Shown here one piece after another: positions 34,757 through 43,940 of a stretch of 64,000 bases of DNA. The DNA is from Clostridiales bacterium (GTDB lineage Bacteria; Bacillota; Clostridia; Lachnospirales; Lachnospiraceae), in assembly GCA_021204045.1 (NCBI GenBank), contig JAJQAA010000044.1, positions 1 to 64,000 of the forward strand. The letters run 5' to 3'. Position 1 is the first letter of the stretch. The number at the start of each line of letters is the position of its first letter. Under the pieces are notes generated by a model that worked only from the letters and a program-made list of their open reading frames with translations, ran no database searches and was not told the DNA's origin. Both the position numbers and the translations under genes were made by a program.

Positions 34757-35825
34757 TAGATGGGTTGTAAATGGTGAAAATTGCGTTTATAATGAACGAC
34801 ATGTTCAGATTATAGCGGCAGGCTCGCTTTTGGGAATCGCGCTGCGCGAAGGAACTTCCTTTCCGGTGGGGAAGGTAGATTTCTGCGATTTATATCCGAT
34901 GACATTCCGGGAGTTTTTACTGGCCTGTGGCGGGGATCAGCTGCTTGCTGTTCTGGATAATATGGATTTTGAATTAATGCGTGTATTTAAAACGAAGTAT
35001 GTCGATTATCTGAAGTATTATTATTATGTTGGCGGTATGCCGGAGGCAGTGCTTGATTTTATTACGAAGAAGGATTTGAAACGAGTAAGAAATATTCATA
35101 ATAAACTTCTTTTTGCTTATGAAAATGATTTATCCAATCATGCTCCGAAAGAGATTGTGACGCGAATCCGGATGTTGTGGAATTCCATTCCGACTCAGCT
35201 GGCCAAAGAAAACAAAAAATTTATTTATGGTCTGGTCAGAGAAGGAGCCAGAGCAAGAGAATATGAAGTGGCGATTACCTGGCTTATGGATGTGGGGCTG
35301 ATTTACAAAGTGAACCGGGTAAATAAACCGGATTTTCCGCTTAGAGCATATCAGGATTTTTCCGCATTTAAATTATTTATACTGGATGTCGGTCTTTTGG
35401 GGGCAATGTCACGACTGGATGCGAGAATGATACTGGAGGGGAACCGGCTTTTTGAAGAATTTAAAGGAGCTCTGACAGAACAATACGTGTTACAGCAGCT
35501 GCTTGTGATTCCGGAAAATGATATTTTTTACTGGTCGGCAGAAAACGCAACCGCTGAACTGGACTTTCTGATTCAGACGGATGAGAAAATAATTCCCGTT
35601 GAGGTAAAGGCAGAAGAAAATCTGCATGCGAAGAGCCTGAAGATATTTACGGAAAAATATGGAATAAAAGAAGCCGTCAGAACGTCGATGTCTGATTTCA
35701 GAAAGCAGGATTGGATGGTAAATTTTCCTCTGTATAATATCGGGAACCTGAACCATTATCTGATGATGCCAGAATCAAAAACATCATCGACTTTTGTCCC
35801 CGACATCACTTTGAAAGAAGAGTAA
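34752..35825 (+). pseudogene. N-terminally truncated DUF4143 (AAA_14) ATPase
   Basis: The 357-codon frame starts directly at the AAGSLLGIALREGTSFPVGK segment, which in complete proteins follows about 110 residues containing Walker A and B motifs. Those motifs are missing. The rest, including the DUF4143 domain and the nuclease-like strand LDFLIQTDEKIIPVEVKAE, is intact. The gene is much AT-richer than the flanking spoVA genes. It was probably inserted here and then lost its 5' end. A shortened protein could still be made, but without ATP hydrolysis. Confidence 0.7.
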
Positions 35826-35833
35826 TAGATACC

Positions 35834-36790
35834 ATGATGCCAGCATTAAAAAAAGAACCTCTGATTGTTACAAGATATTCGTTCCCGTTCCCGGCAGGTT
35901 TTTGTCCGGGAACGCCCTATGGCCGTTGTCCGGAAGTGTCCAGCGGCAGTTACCCGAAAACTTCCAGAGGCCTTCACTCGGAAGTGTCCCGCAGCCTGCG
36001 TCTCGCGCTCATTGCGGATCTGCATGAGGGCGACCCGCGTGCCGCGCTTCGCCTGCTGAAACGTGAGCGGCCGGATGTTATCCTGGTGGCGGGCGATTTG
36101 CTGGAACGCCATGAAGAAGGGGCGAGCGAGTGGACGAATGAGCGCATGGATGAGTGGATGAGCCGTGGAAACAGGAACTGCCATCCGGCGATAAGAACGG
36201 CGCGCAACGCGGCGATCCGCCTGCTCAACGGCCTGAGCAGGGAAAAGGACTCCCATGCTCGTAACGCGTATGCTTTCCTGAAAAATGCCCGCGCACTCGC
36301 GCCGGTATACTATTCTGTCGGCAATCACGAATGGTATTTTACGGATGAGGATCGTGCGCTGTTTATGCGGATCGGGATTACGCTGCTTGATAACGCGGAT
36401 ACGGTGTGGGAGAGTCCTGCGGGACCGATCCTTATCGGTGGACTTTCCACGCGTTATGACCTCGACTGGCTGGACCGGTTTTCGCGCAGGCCGGGGTATA
36501 AGCTGCTGCTCTGTCATCATCCGGAATACTATTTCCGTTACATACAGGGGACGGTGCGCGATGCCTTTGACCTCATTTTTTCCGGCCATGCCCACGGCGG
36601 ACAGTGGCGGATCGGCGGCCGCGGCGTGTTCGCGCCGGGGCAGGGCTTTTTCTCAAAATATGTTTATGGGGATTTTCCGACCGCGAAAGGCCGCCTGATC
36701 GTCTCGTCCGGCGCCAGCAATACGGTGACCATCCCGCGTCTGGGCAATCCCTGTGAACTGGTAATGATCGAATTGCATGAAACTGCATGA
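35834..36790 (+). CDS. Metallophosphoesterase (YkuE-like)
   Basis: The 318-residue protein has calcineurin-like metal motifs in order: IADLHEGD, AGDLLERH, VGNHEWYF, LCHHPEYY and FSGHAHGGQ. Proteins of this group act on phosphodiesters or phospholipid head groups; the substrate here is unknown. The N-terminal 55 residues are weakly conserved and no good ribosome binding site precedes the ATG, so the true start may be later. The gene begins 8 bp after the ATPase remnant and lies in the middle of the spoVA set. Its GC content is similar to the rest of the chromosome. Confidence 0.75.
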   Translation: MMPALKKEPLIVTRYSFPFPAGFCPGTPYGRCPEVSSGSYPKTSRGLHSEVSRSLRLALIADLHEGDPRAALRLLKRERPDVILVAGDLLERHEEGASEWTNERMDEWMSRGNRNCHPAIRTARNAAIRLLNGLSREKDSHARNAYAFLKNARALAPVYYSVGNHEWYFTDEDRALFMRIGITLLDNADTVWESPAGPILIGGLSTRYDLDWLDRFSRRPGYKLLLCHHPEYYFRYIQGTVRDAFDLIFSGHAHGGQWRIGGRGVFAPGQGFFSKYVYGDFPTAKGRLIVSSGASNTVTIPRLGNPCELVMIELHETA

Positions 36791-36842
36791 AAACGGATAA
36801 AATCCTCCCAAAATGGTTACAGTTATGGTAGGAGGAACGGAT

Positions 36843-37931
36843 ATGCAGAAAGGAAAAGCAAGTTTGCTGTTTGAAAGGCCGGTGATGATTGCCGGCGCGG
36901 CTTCGGTTGCCGGGCAGAAGGAGGGCGAGGGGCCGCTGGGCGAAGCGATTGACGTGGTGGAGCGCGATCCGATGTTTGGCGCGCCGAACTGGGAGCAGGC
37001 GGAGAGCACAATGCAGAAGCAGACGGCAGATCTGGCGCTGGAAAAAAGTGCTGTCCACCGTAAGGACATCCGTTATCTGTTCGCGGGCGATCTGCTCGGT
37101 CAGCTGATCGCGACCTCATTTGGCACGGTGGATCTGGAGATCCCGCTGTTCGGGCTTTACGGAGCCTGCTCGACGATCGGCGAGGCGCTGTGCCTGGGGG
37201 CGATGTGTGTTGACGGCGGCTATGCCGATCATGTGATGGCTCTTTCTTCCAGCCATTATGCTACGGCGGAGAAACAGTTCCGCTTCCCTTTGGGGTATGG
37301 AAATCAGCGCCCGGAAAGCGCCACCTGGACAGTGACCGGCTGTGGGGCCGTCGTTCTGACCGCAGATGCCGGAGAGCGCGCGCGGGAAGAGGCGGGAGAA
37401 GATGTGCCATTGCCGGGTTTTTACGGTCCTGGCAGAGGACGCGGCGTCCGGATCACGGCGGCTACCACGGGTCGTATGGTTGACATGGGAACGAAAGACT
37501 CCATGAACATGGGCGCGGCGATGGCTCCGGCCGCCTGGGACACGATCATGCAGAATTTCCGCGACCTCGACGCGGATGAAAACAGTTATGACCGCATTAT
37601 TACCGGGGATCTCGGAGAGATTGGGCAGAAGATTCTGCTCGATTTCATGAAAAATGAGGGGCACGACATTTCACGGATTCATATGGATTGCGGACTGGAA
37701 ATTTATGATAACCAGGCACAGGATGTACACGCGGGCGGGAGCGGCTGCGGCTGCGCGGCGGTGACGCTCTGCGCCGGCATCCTGCCGCGTCTGCTGGACG
37801 GGAGCTGGAACCGCGTGCTGTTTGTGCCGACCGGAGCAATGCTCTCGACGGTCAGCTACAATGAGGGCCAGAGTATCCCGGGCATCGCGCATGCGATTGT
37901 TCTGGAAGCGACGGGAGGTGAACGCGGATGA
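36843..37931 (+). CDS. spoVAD: Stage V sporulation protein AD
   Basis: The 362-residue thiolase-like protein binds dipicolinic acid. Family sequences include FAGDLLGQLIATSFG, GLYGACSTIGEALCLGA and GGSGCGCAAVTLCAGILPRL. The ATG follows GGAGGAACGG. It is coupled to spoVAE by an ATGA overlap but separated from spoVAC by the inserted genes, with no obvious new promoter. Confidence 0.9.
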   Translation: MQKGKASLLFERPVMIAGAASVAGQKEGEGPLGEAIDVVERDPMFGAPNWEQAESTMQKQTADLALEKSAVHRKDIRYLFAGDLLGQLIATSFGTVDLEIPLFGLYGACSTIGEALCLGAMCVDGGYADHVMALSSSHYATAEKQFRFPLGYGNQRPESATWTVTGCGAVVLTADAGERAREEAGEDVPLPGFYGPGRGRGVRITAATTGRMVDMGTKDSMNMGAAMAPAAWDTIMQNFRDLDADENSYDRIITGDLGEIGQKILLDFMKNEGHDISRIHMDCGLEIYDNQAQDVHAGGSGCGCAAVTLCAGILPRLLDGSWNRVLFVPTGAMLSTVSYNEGQSIPGIAHAIVLEATGGERG

Positions 37932-38287
37932 TCGATGTGGTGAAAGCCTTTGTAATTGGCGGTTTGATCTGTGCGTTGGTGCAGATTCTGCTGGAACGGA
38001 CGAAGATGATGCCGGGGAGAGTGATGGTGACGCTGGTGGTCAGCGGAGCGATCCTTGGCTGGCTGGGGCTTTATCAGCCTTTTGTCGAGTGGGCCGGGGC
38101 AGGCGCTTCGGTGCCGCTGCTCGGTTTCGGAAATACGTTGTGGAAGGGCGTATCGGAAAGTCTTGGTGAGGAAGGCTTCCTGGGAATCTTTAAGGGTGGT
38201 CTGACGGCCAGCGCCGCCGGTATCGCCGGAGCTTTGATTTTCGGATATCTGGGCGCGCTCATGTTCCGCCCGAAGATGAAAAATTGA
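37928..38287 (+). CDS. spoVAE: Stage V sporulation protein AE
   Basis: The 119-residue membrane protein has GGLICALVQILLERTKMMPG at the N-terminus and FEWAGAG-like loop WAGAGASVPLLGFGNTLWKG. It is the SpoVAEb-type partner of SpoVAC and SpoVAD. Confidence 0.9.
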   Translation: MIDVVKAFVIGGLICALVQILLERTKMMPGRVMVTLVVSGAILGWLGLYQPFVEWAGAGASVPLLGFGNTLWKGVSESLGEEGFLGIFKGGLTASAAGIAGALIFGYLGALMFRPKMKN

Positions 38288-38305
38288 TTAAAAACACGAA
38301 ATAAT

Positions 38306-38348
38306 AAAACACGGCGTTTCGATAGAGATAGTCGAAACACCGTGTTTT
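38306..38348. terminator. Bidirectional terminator between spoVAE and the PBP gene
   Basis: AAAACACGGCGTTTCGA (38306-38322) pairs with TCGAAACACCGTGTTTT (38332-38348) with one mismatch. A/T-runs on both sides allow termination of both convergent units. Confidence 0.8.
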
Positions 38349-38371
38349 GCTTCTCTGTTTTTTTCGATCCG

Positions 38372-41236
38372 TTAATCCGTCCCCGGACCCTTGGAGGTGC
38401 TGCCAAAGCTGCCCGGACGCGAGGTGTTGGAGCTGGGGCTCTTGCTCGGACTCTGGCTGGTGCCGGAGGAGCTGCTGCCGGAACCGGAACCGGGACTGGA
38501 ACTGCTTGAACCATAACTGGAGCCTGTGCCGGAACTGCTGCTTGATCCGCTGGTTCCGGAAGAACCGGAGCCGGGGCTGGAGCTTGTGCCGGAGCTGCCT
38601 CTGGAGCCGGAAGTACCGGAACCGGAGCTGGCGGATGAGGTATAACCGGGGCCGATCAGCTCCGCGCCGCTTCCGGAGGAATCGTCGCCGTCCTGCGATG
38701 AGATGATCGTATCCTGATGCCCGGGACAGATTTCCGTCGGCACGGCGTAAGGGGTATCGTCGGTCGCGCCCGCCGCGTCTTCCGGAAGCACAATCCGTAC
38801 TCCGGTCACGCGTGGGCAGTACGTGTCTGCGAGGTATCCGGTGGTCTCGCAGACAGTGACGCTTACATGCTTATCGCAGTATTCGGTGGGTGTCGTACCC
38901 GTGGCAAAATATTCCGTGTATGTGGCGTCGCCGCGCGGATCGTCCGTACAGAGACCGGGAACGGCCAGTTTGCCGGATTTGCGGCAGATGACGGCGGTCT
39001 CGATGCTGTCGGGGCGTGTGAAGCCGGGATCGTCCAGACCTTCGTGAATACGGGTCATAATCTTGCGCCAGATGTCCTTGTGAAAATTAGTACCGCCGTT
39101 GCGGGTGGTCAGCTTCTGGTTTTCATCACAGCCGCCCCAGACGCCGGCGGTATAGTACGGCGTAAAGCCGACAAACCAGATATCATTGTTTGCGGTCGTC
39201 GTGCCGCTCTTGCCCGCGGCCGACATATTGGACAGCTGAGAGCGGGTACTGGTGGAATTGACACTGACACCGGGGCGCGCCCATTTGCGGTTGCTCTGCA
39301 TGGAATCTTCCATTGCGTCTGTGAGCAGGTAGGCTGTTGAGTCCTTGAGCACGCGGTGAGTTTCCGGCTCATTATCGATGAGAATTTTGCCGTCATGATC
39401 GAGGATGCGCGTAAAGAATACCGGAGTTGTGTATATGCCTCCGTTAGCGATCGCGGCGAATGCGCCGGTGAGCTCGAGGTTGGTCACGCCGTAGGTAAGG
39501 CCGCCCAGCGCCATAGCCGCGTTGAGATCGCTGTCCACCAGTGTGGTAATGCCGAAGTTTTTGGCGTATTCCGCGCCGAGCTGGGGTGTGACGGTTTCAA
39601 TCATGCAGCGCACGGCGACGATATTCATCGAATAGATAATGCCGTCGTGAATGCTGGAATAGCCGAGATACCCCTGGCTGTACCAGTTGCTGAATGTCTT
39701 GGTGCCGACAGTATAAGGTTCGTCATAATAAACGGTACCGAGCGTAGCGCCGCAGGTGTCGATGGCCGGCGCGAATGAGGAGATCACCTTAAATGTAGAA
39801 CCAGGCTGGCGCTTGGCATTGGTGGCGCGGTTCAGAGTAAGGCTGGCGGTTTTCTCGCCGCGGCCTCCGCTGATTGCCTTCACATAGCCGGTTTTCTGGT
39901 CCATGATCACAAAGGAGACCTGGGGCTGCAGCGTTTTGGTCGCGCTCTCGCCGATAATGGTATCCGTTTCGGCAAGCAGATAGGCTTTGAATGCGTCGAT
40001 ATCCGTCTGGACGGCGTCCTCTGTATCGTAGAGACCGTCAAAGCTGTCGTAAAGCACGGAAGTATGCCAGTTCTGGATATCGACTTCCGAGAAATGTTCA
40101 GTCGATTCATCCGCGTGGGTGACGGAGAGACGGTATTCCAGGGAATAGCGCGACGCGGAATAGTTTTCCGGGTCATTGACTTCCTCATCCACGATCGCCT
40201 GGATATCCGGATCCTGCGTGGTATAAATCTGCAGGCCGCCGCTGTAGAGCAGATTGTGCGCCTGGGTCTCGGTGTAGCCGAGCTTCTCCATCAGGGCGTC
40301 CTTCACCTGCTGCGTGAGTTCGTCCGTAAAATAGCTGTAGGGGGAAGAGGTCTCCTTGGATACAATGTTCACGTTCTGAATGCGGTCATAGACGTCATCG
40401 GCGAGCGCTTCCTCCTGCTGCTCCTTGTCGATGTATCCCTGCTCGAACATGTTCTGGAGAATGATCTTGCGGCGCTCCGCGTTAGCCTCCTGGCCGGTAA
40501 TCGGATTGAGGCGGGAGGGATTCTGCGTGATGGCGGCGATGACCGTGCATTCGGAGAGCGTTAAGTCGGAAACTTCTTTATTAAAATAACGCTTCGCGGC
40601 TACCTTGACACCGAGAGAGTTGTTGCCGAGGTTGATGGTGTTGAGATAATTGACCAGAATCAGTTTGCGGTCCATGGATTTGGTCAGCTTCAGGGCGAGA
40701 TACTGCTCCTGGAATTTACGTTCCAGCTTGGCGCCGAAGCTGGTTTCCATGCCGCCGTTGAATACGTTGTTTTTGATCAGCTGCTGCGTGATCGTGCTGC
40801 CGCCGCCGAGATTCTCACCTGTAAGGACGCCGACGGCCGCACGGAAAATCGAGCGCATGTCAATGCCGTTGTGGCTCCAGAAACGGGCGTCTTCGATGGC
40901 GACAAAGGCGTTGATCAGATCCTCGGGAAGTTCGTCATAGGTGGCTTCCTCACGGTTGGAACCGGCGGTGACCAGCGTGTCGGTCAGGTTGCCGGCGCTG
41001 TCATAGACCGTGGTGGCGTAGCCGACCGGGACAATGCTGTCGACGTTGATATCGGGGGAACTGTCAATGATGCCCATAAACATGCCGCCGGCGACGCTGA
41101 AAGCGACCAGGCAGCAGAATAAAATCAGTACAAAGCAGGTCTTTAAGAAGGTCAGAAAGATCCGCGTGGCGTAACGGCCGGTGTTGGAATCGGCTGTTTT
41201 TAATTTCTTCTGTACAGCTTGCTTGCCGTAATTCAT
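38372..41236 (-). CDS. Bifunctional penicillin-binding protein 1A
   Basis: The 954-residue class A PBP has a membrane anchor at about residues 27-52. The transglycosylase domain includes IEDARFWSHNGID, GGGSTITQQLIKN and RKLILVNYLNTINLG. The transpeptidase domain has the active-site motifs GSTFK, SMN and KSGTT. The last 100 or so residues are a low-complexity Ser/Gly/Pro/Thr tail outside the membrane. It polymerises and cross-links peptidoglycan. The ATG at 41236 follows TTGGAGG; the frame is open further upstream only because the repeats there lack stops. The predicted mRNA leader is over 300 nt. Confidence 0.9.
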   Translation of the reverse strand: MNYGKQAVQKKLKTADSNTGRYATRIFLTFLKTCFVLILFCCLVAFSVAGGMFMGIIDSSPDINVDSIVPVGYATTVYDSAGNLTDTLVTAGSNREEATYDELPEDLINAFVAIEDARFWSHNGIDMRSIFRAAVGVLTGENLGGGSTITQQLIKNNVFNGGMETSFGAKLERKFQEQYLALKLTKSMDRKLILVNYLNTINLGNNSLGVKVAAKRYFNKEVSDLTLSECTVIAAITQNPSRLNPITGQEANAERRKIILQNMFEQGYIDKEQQEEALADDVYDRIQNVNIVSKETSSPYSYFTDELTQQVKDALMEKLGYTETQAHNLLYSGGLQIYTTQDPDIQAIVDEEVNDPENYSASRYSLEYRLSVTHADESTEHFSEVDIQNWHTSVLYDSFDGLYDTEDAVQTDIDAFKAYLLAETDTIIGESATKTLQPQVSFVIMDQKTGYVKAISGGRGEKTASLTLNRATNAKRQPGSTFKVISSFAPAIDTCGATLGTVYYDEPYTVGTKTFSNWYSQGYLGYSSIHDGIIYSMNIVAVRCMIETVTPQLGAEYAKNFGITTLVDSDLNAAMALGGLTYGVTNLELTGAFAAIANGGIYTTPVFFTRILDHDGKILIDNEPETHRVLKDSTAYLLTDAMEDSMQSNRKWARPGVSVNSTSTRSQLSNMSAAGKSGTTTANNDIWFVGFTPYYTAGVWGGCDENQKLTTRNGGTNFHKDIWRKIMTRIHEGLDDPGFTRPDSIETAVICRKSGKLAVPGLCTDDPRGDATYTEYFATGTTPTEYCDKHVSVTVCETTGYLADTYCPRVTGVRIVLPEDAAGATDDTPYAVPTEICPGHQDTIISSQDGDDSSGSGAELIGPGYTSSASSGSGTSGSRGSSGTSSSPGSGSSGTSGSSSSSGTGSSYGSSSSSPGSGSGSSSSGTSQSPSKSPSSNTSRPGSFGSTSKGPGTD

Positions 41237-41272
41237 GCAGGATGACCTCCAAAAGGTATCGGTTGGCGAGAG

Positions 41273-41485
41273 GGGCAGAACTTCGTTTAGCCATCTCGCT
41301 CTGCGCAAGGCGGTGGGGCAGAACTTTGAAAAGCCTGCGGCTTTTCTCGCTTTGCCGTTGCGCTCTGCGATTTGCGCGAGGTGGGCAGAACTTCGAAAAG
41401 CCTGCGGCTTTTCCCGTCCTGCCATTGCGTTCTACGCTCTGCGCGAAGTAGGGCAGAACTTCGAAAAGCCTGCGGCTTTTCTCAG
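41273..41485. repeat. Tandem 67-68 bp palindromic repeats in the PBP leader
   Basis: Units beginning GGGCAGAAC start at 41273, 41316, 41383 and 41451. Three contain the palindrome GAAAAGCC-TGC-GGCTTTTC; the first is shorter and degenerate. The unit length is 67-68 bp for the full copies. No gene lies in 41237-41664. Confidence 0.8.
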
Positions 41486-41501
41486 TCGCTTCGCTCGCCA
41501 T

Positions 41502-41604
41502 ATGAACCCAGACGGGAATCTTCCTGCGAGCAGGAGATTCCCATCCGGGTCCATCTGGTTCTGCCCTTTTCGGAGATTATACCAAATTAAAAGGAACAAT
41601 TCAA
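41502..41604 (-). promoter_or_regulatory. PBP promoter and leader hairpin
   Basis: On the minus strand TTGAAT (41599-41604) and TATAAT (41576-41581) are 17 bp apart, so transcription should begin near 41569, about 330 nt before the PBP start. The leader opens with an imperfect hairpin of about 50 nt (41502-41552, arms GGGAATC and GATTCCC flanked by ACCC/GGGT) and then runs through the tandem repeats. Confidence 0.7.
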
Positions 41605-41664
41605 GGGCGCAATCGGGGCGGGGTTATATGGCATGATGACTTGCTTATGGCAAGGAGTATTGCT

Positions 41665-42960
41665 TTAATTTTTCAGGCAGCCGACAGGAACAACGTATAC
41701 GCCGTCGTGGCGGCGGTATGCGTAATCTCCGGTTCCGGTCAGTACCATGAGAAATGACGGCGCTTTCATTCTATCGGTATCGATTTTGGCCTGCATCGTT
41801 TTCAGACTTCCGGCGCCTTCTTCAATCAGTTTATCGCCGCCGAGCTTGATTTCGATCAGGCCGTATCTGCCGTTTTTTAAATGGACGACAGCATCGCATT
41901 CCTGCCCGTCTTTATCGCGGTAGTGATAGACCTCACCGTTTAAAGCGTCCGCGAATACGCGAAGATCTCTTACACAAAGCGTTTCAAAGAGGAAGCCAAA
42001 GGTTTTGAGGTCGTTGATCAGGTCATTTGGACCGATACCCAAAGCCGCCGCTGCAATGGATGGATCAACATAGTATCGTGTATCCGATGAACGAATGGCA
42101 GTTTTTGAACGCAGATTTGGATTCCATGCCGGCATATCTTCAACAACAAAAATTTTACGGAGTGCGTTGGTATAGGATGCTATGGTTTCTTCATTTATCG
42201 GGGTTTCATCGTTGGCTGCGATATCCTGGGCAATTACGGTATTCGCCACCTGGCTGCCCTGATTTCTTGCGTAGGAACGCATGAAGCGTCTGACCCGATC
42301 CGGATTTTTCTGCACATTATCCGCCCGGTTTATATCGAAGTGAACGACGGCATCGTAATAATCCATTGCCTGGTCAAGTGCGATTTCCTCTCTCATGTCA
42401 ACCGCTTGCGGCCAACCACCCCGGCATATAAGGTATGCCAGATGGTCAATGCTGATATTGGAACCACCATCGATCATGGATATGCCGTCAAAAAGGTCTT
42501 TCAGACTGACTTCTCCGGTTGAATCTCCCGATTCATACAGGCTCATTGGTCTCATGGTGAGCCAGGTAAAACGGCCGGTACCGGAATGGGTGATTTTTTT
42601 CGTATCTGCAGGAACGGCAGAGCCGGTGAGAACAAACTGTCCAAGTTCTCCGCGATGATCAACTTCAAACCGGATGGCGTCCCAGAGTTTCGGAGCAAGC
42701 TGCCACTCGTCAATCAGTCTTGGAGTCGCGCCTGCCAAAAGCCTTTTGGGATTAAGTTCCGACATTGTGATGTTTTGTTCTTTTTTTTCAGGATCGTCCA
42801 TATACAAAATGCTTGCGGCGATCTGTTCGGCGGTTGTGGTTTTTCCGCACCATTTGGGTCCTTCAATCAGAACAGCACCTTTGCCCTCCAGTTTGCGTTT
42901 TAAAATATCGTCAGCGATTCGTTTCCTGTATTCTTTCACAGTAAGCACCTCAGATTTCAT
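41665..42960 (-). CDS. DUF4143-type AAA ATPase, intact
   Basis: The 431-residue protein has Walker A GPKWCGKTTTAEQIA near residue 34, the Walker B-like RLIDEWQLAPKLWD, and sensor LTGSAVP. The C-terminal DUF4143 part carries a nuclease-like strand pattern DAVVHLKNGRYGLIEIKLGG. Such proteins are widespread, often mobile or multi-copy, and of unsettled role. The gene is preceded by three 23-bp direct repeats. A related but truncated copy lies in the spoVA region. Confidence 0.8.
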   Translation of the reverse strand: MKSEVLTVKEYRKRIADDILKRKLEGKGAVLIEGPKWCGKTTTAEQIAASILYMDDPEKKEQNITMSELNPKRLLAGATPRLIDEWQLAPKLWDAIRFEVDHRGELGQFVLTGSAVPADTKKITHSGTGRFTWLTMRPMSLYESGDSTGEVSLKDLFDGISMIDGGSNISIDHLAYLICRGGWPQAVDMREEIALDQAMDYYDAVVHFDINRADNVQKNPDRVRRFMRSYARNQGSQVANTVIAQDIAANDETPINEETIASYTNALRKIFVVEDMPAWNPNLRSKTAIRSSDTRYYVDPSIAAAALGIGPNDLINDLKTFGFLFETLCVRDLRVFADALNGEVYHYRDKDGQECDAVVHLKNGRYGLIEIKLGGDKLIEEGAGSLKTMQAKIDTDRMKAPSFLMVLTGTGDYAYRRHDGVYVVPVGCLKN

Positions 42961-43004
42961 TCATTTTCTATAAGTATACACGATATTTTTAAACTTCCAA
43001 GAGC

Positions 43005-43067
43005 TTTTCCGACGATTGGCGAAAAATTTTTCCGACGATTGGCGGAAAATGAACCGGACGGATGGCG
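43005..43067. repeat. Three 23-bp direct repeats upstream of the DUF4143 gene
   Basis: TTTTCCGACGATTGGCG occurs at 43005 and 43028, with a degenerate third copy at 43051; the period is 23 bp. In the direction of the ATPase gene the core reads CGTCGGAAAA. It lies 45-107 bp upstream of the ATPase start, a position suited to an operator. Confidence 0.7.
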
Positions 43068-43080
43068 AGTGAGATTCTGA

Positions 43081-43109
43081 TTGTAAACGAAAGTTTTGTG
43101 TGGTACGAT
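43081..43109 (+). promoter_or_regulatory. Promoter of yigZ
   Basis: TTGTAA (43081-43086) and TACGAT (43104-43109) are 17 bp apart. Confidence 0.6.
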
Positions 43110-43154
43110 AAATGCAATTGATGGACCGGATAACGAGAAGGGATATATTCATAT

Positions 43155-43811
43155 ATGGAAAAAACAGAAAGCTGTAAGATCCTCTACCGCGGCGGCGTGG
43201 GCGAGCTGGTTGAGAAAAAGTCCCGCTTTATCGCCACGACCTTTCCGGTGCGGTCAGAGGAGGAGGCCGCGGCCTTTATTGAGCAGACGCGGAAAAAATA
43301 CTGGGACGCGCGGCACAACTGTACGGCCTGGGTGATCGGCGGCTCGCCTTTGCTGTCACGCTGCAGCGACGACGGCGAACCGGCACAGACAGCGGGGCGG
43401 CCGATGCTGGATGTGCTGTTGGGCGCGCAGCTGCGCGACGTTTGCGTGGTCGTAACCCGGTATTTTGGCGGCACGCTGCTGGGCACCGGCGGTCTGGTGC
43501 GCGCCTACTCCGGTGCGGTGACGGAAGGTCTGAAAAACAGCGTTATCCTTGAAAAATGCCGTGGCAGGAATGTCCTCGTGCGCACGGATTACAACGGCGT
43601 CGGCAAGCTCCAGTATGTCGCCGGACAGATGGGCTTGACGATTATGGATACGGAGTACACGGAGCAGGTGACTGCGAAGCTTCTCGTGCCGCCTGCGCTT
43701 CTTGGCAGCTTCCGCGCGCAGATGGAGGAGCGCACGGCCGGGCAGGCGCAGATGGAGCTGCAGGATGAGGTATGGTATGGGATGTTAGATGGGAAAGTCA
43801 TTCTGTTGTAG
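43155..43811 (+). CDS. yigZ: YigZ/IMPACT family protein
   Basis: The 218-residue protein has the family signature region [35 protein letters not shown] and [20 protein letters not shown], and a C-terminal ferredoxin-like domain. IMPACT-type proteins are linked to translation control in eukaryotes; the bacterial role is unclear. It has its own promoter and lies upstream of typA. Confidence 0.88.
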   Translation: MEKTESCKILYRGGVGELVEKKSRFIATTFPVRSEEEAAAFIEQTRKKYWDARHNCTAWVIGGSPLLSRCSDDGEPAQTAGRPMLDVLLGAQLRDVCVVVTRYFGGTLLGTGGLVRAYSGAVTEGLKNSVILEKCRGRNVLVRTDYNGVGKLQYVAGQMGLTIMDTEYTEQVTAKLLVPPALLGSFRAQMEERTAGQAQMELQDEVWYGMLDGKVILL

Positions 43812-43853
43812 ACCGGTCTGCCGTGGTACATGCCGTGGACATCAACAAAATAC

Positions 43854-43882
43854 TTGCAATCTCCATTCTTTGATGCTATATT
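43854..43882 (+). promoter_or_regulatory. Promoter of typA
   Basis: TTGCAA (43854-43859) and TATATT (43877-43882) are 17 bp apart, giving a leader of about 50 nt. Confidence 0.7.
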
Positions 43883-43940
43883 AAAAAACTGATACCGGAG
43901 AGGGATCTCCGGAAAGAAGGAAACGAAAGCGGGAGTAATT

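Noticed and set aside
41237-41425. 63-residue extension of the PBP1A protein
   Set aside because: It would be read from the palindromic repeats, lacks conservation and a ribosome binding site, while a good site precedes the ATG at 41236.
41273-41485. Possible CRISPR array
   Set aside because: The units are tandem and nearly contiguous, the intervening sequence is similar from copy to copy, and no cas gene is present.
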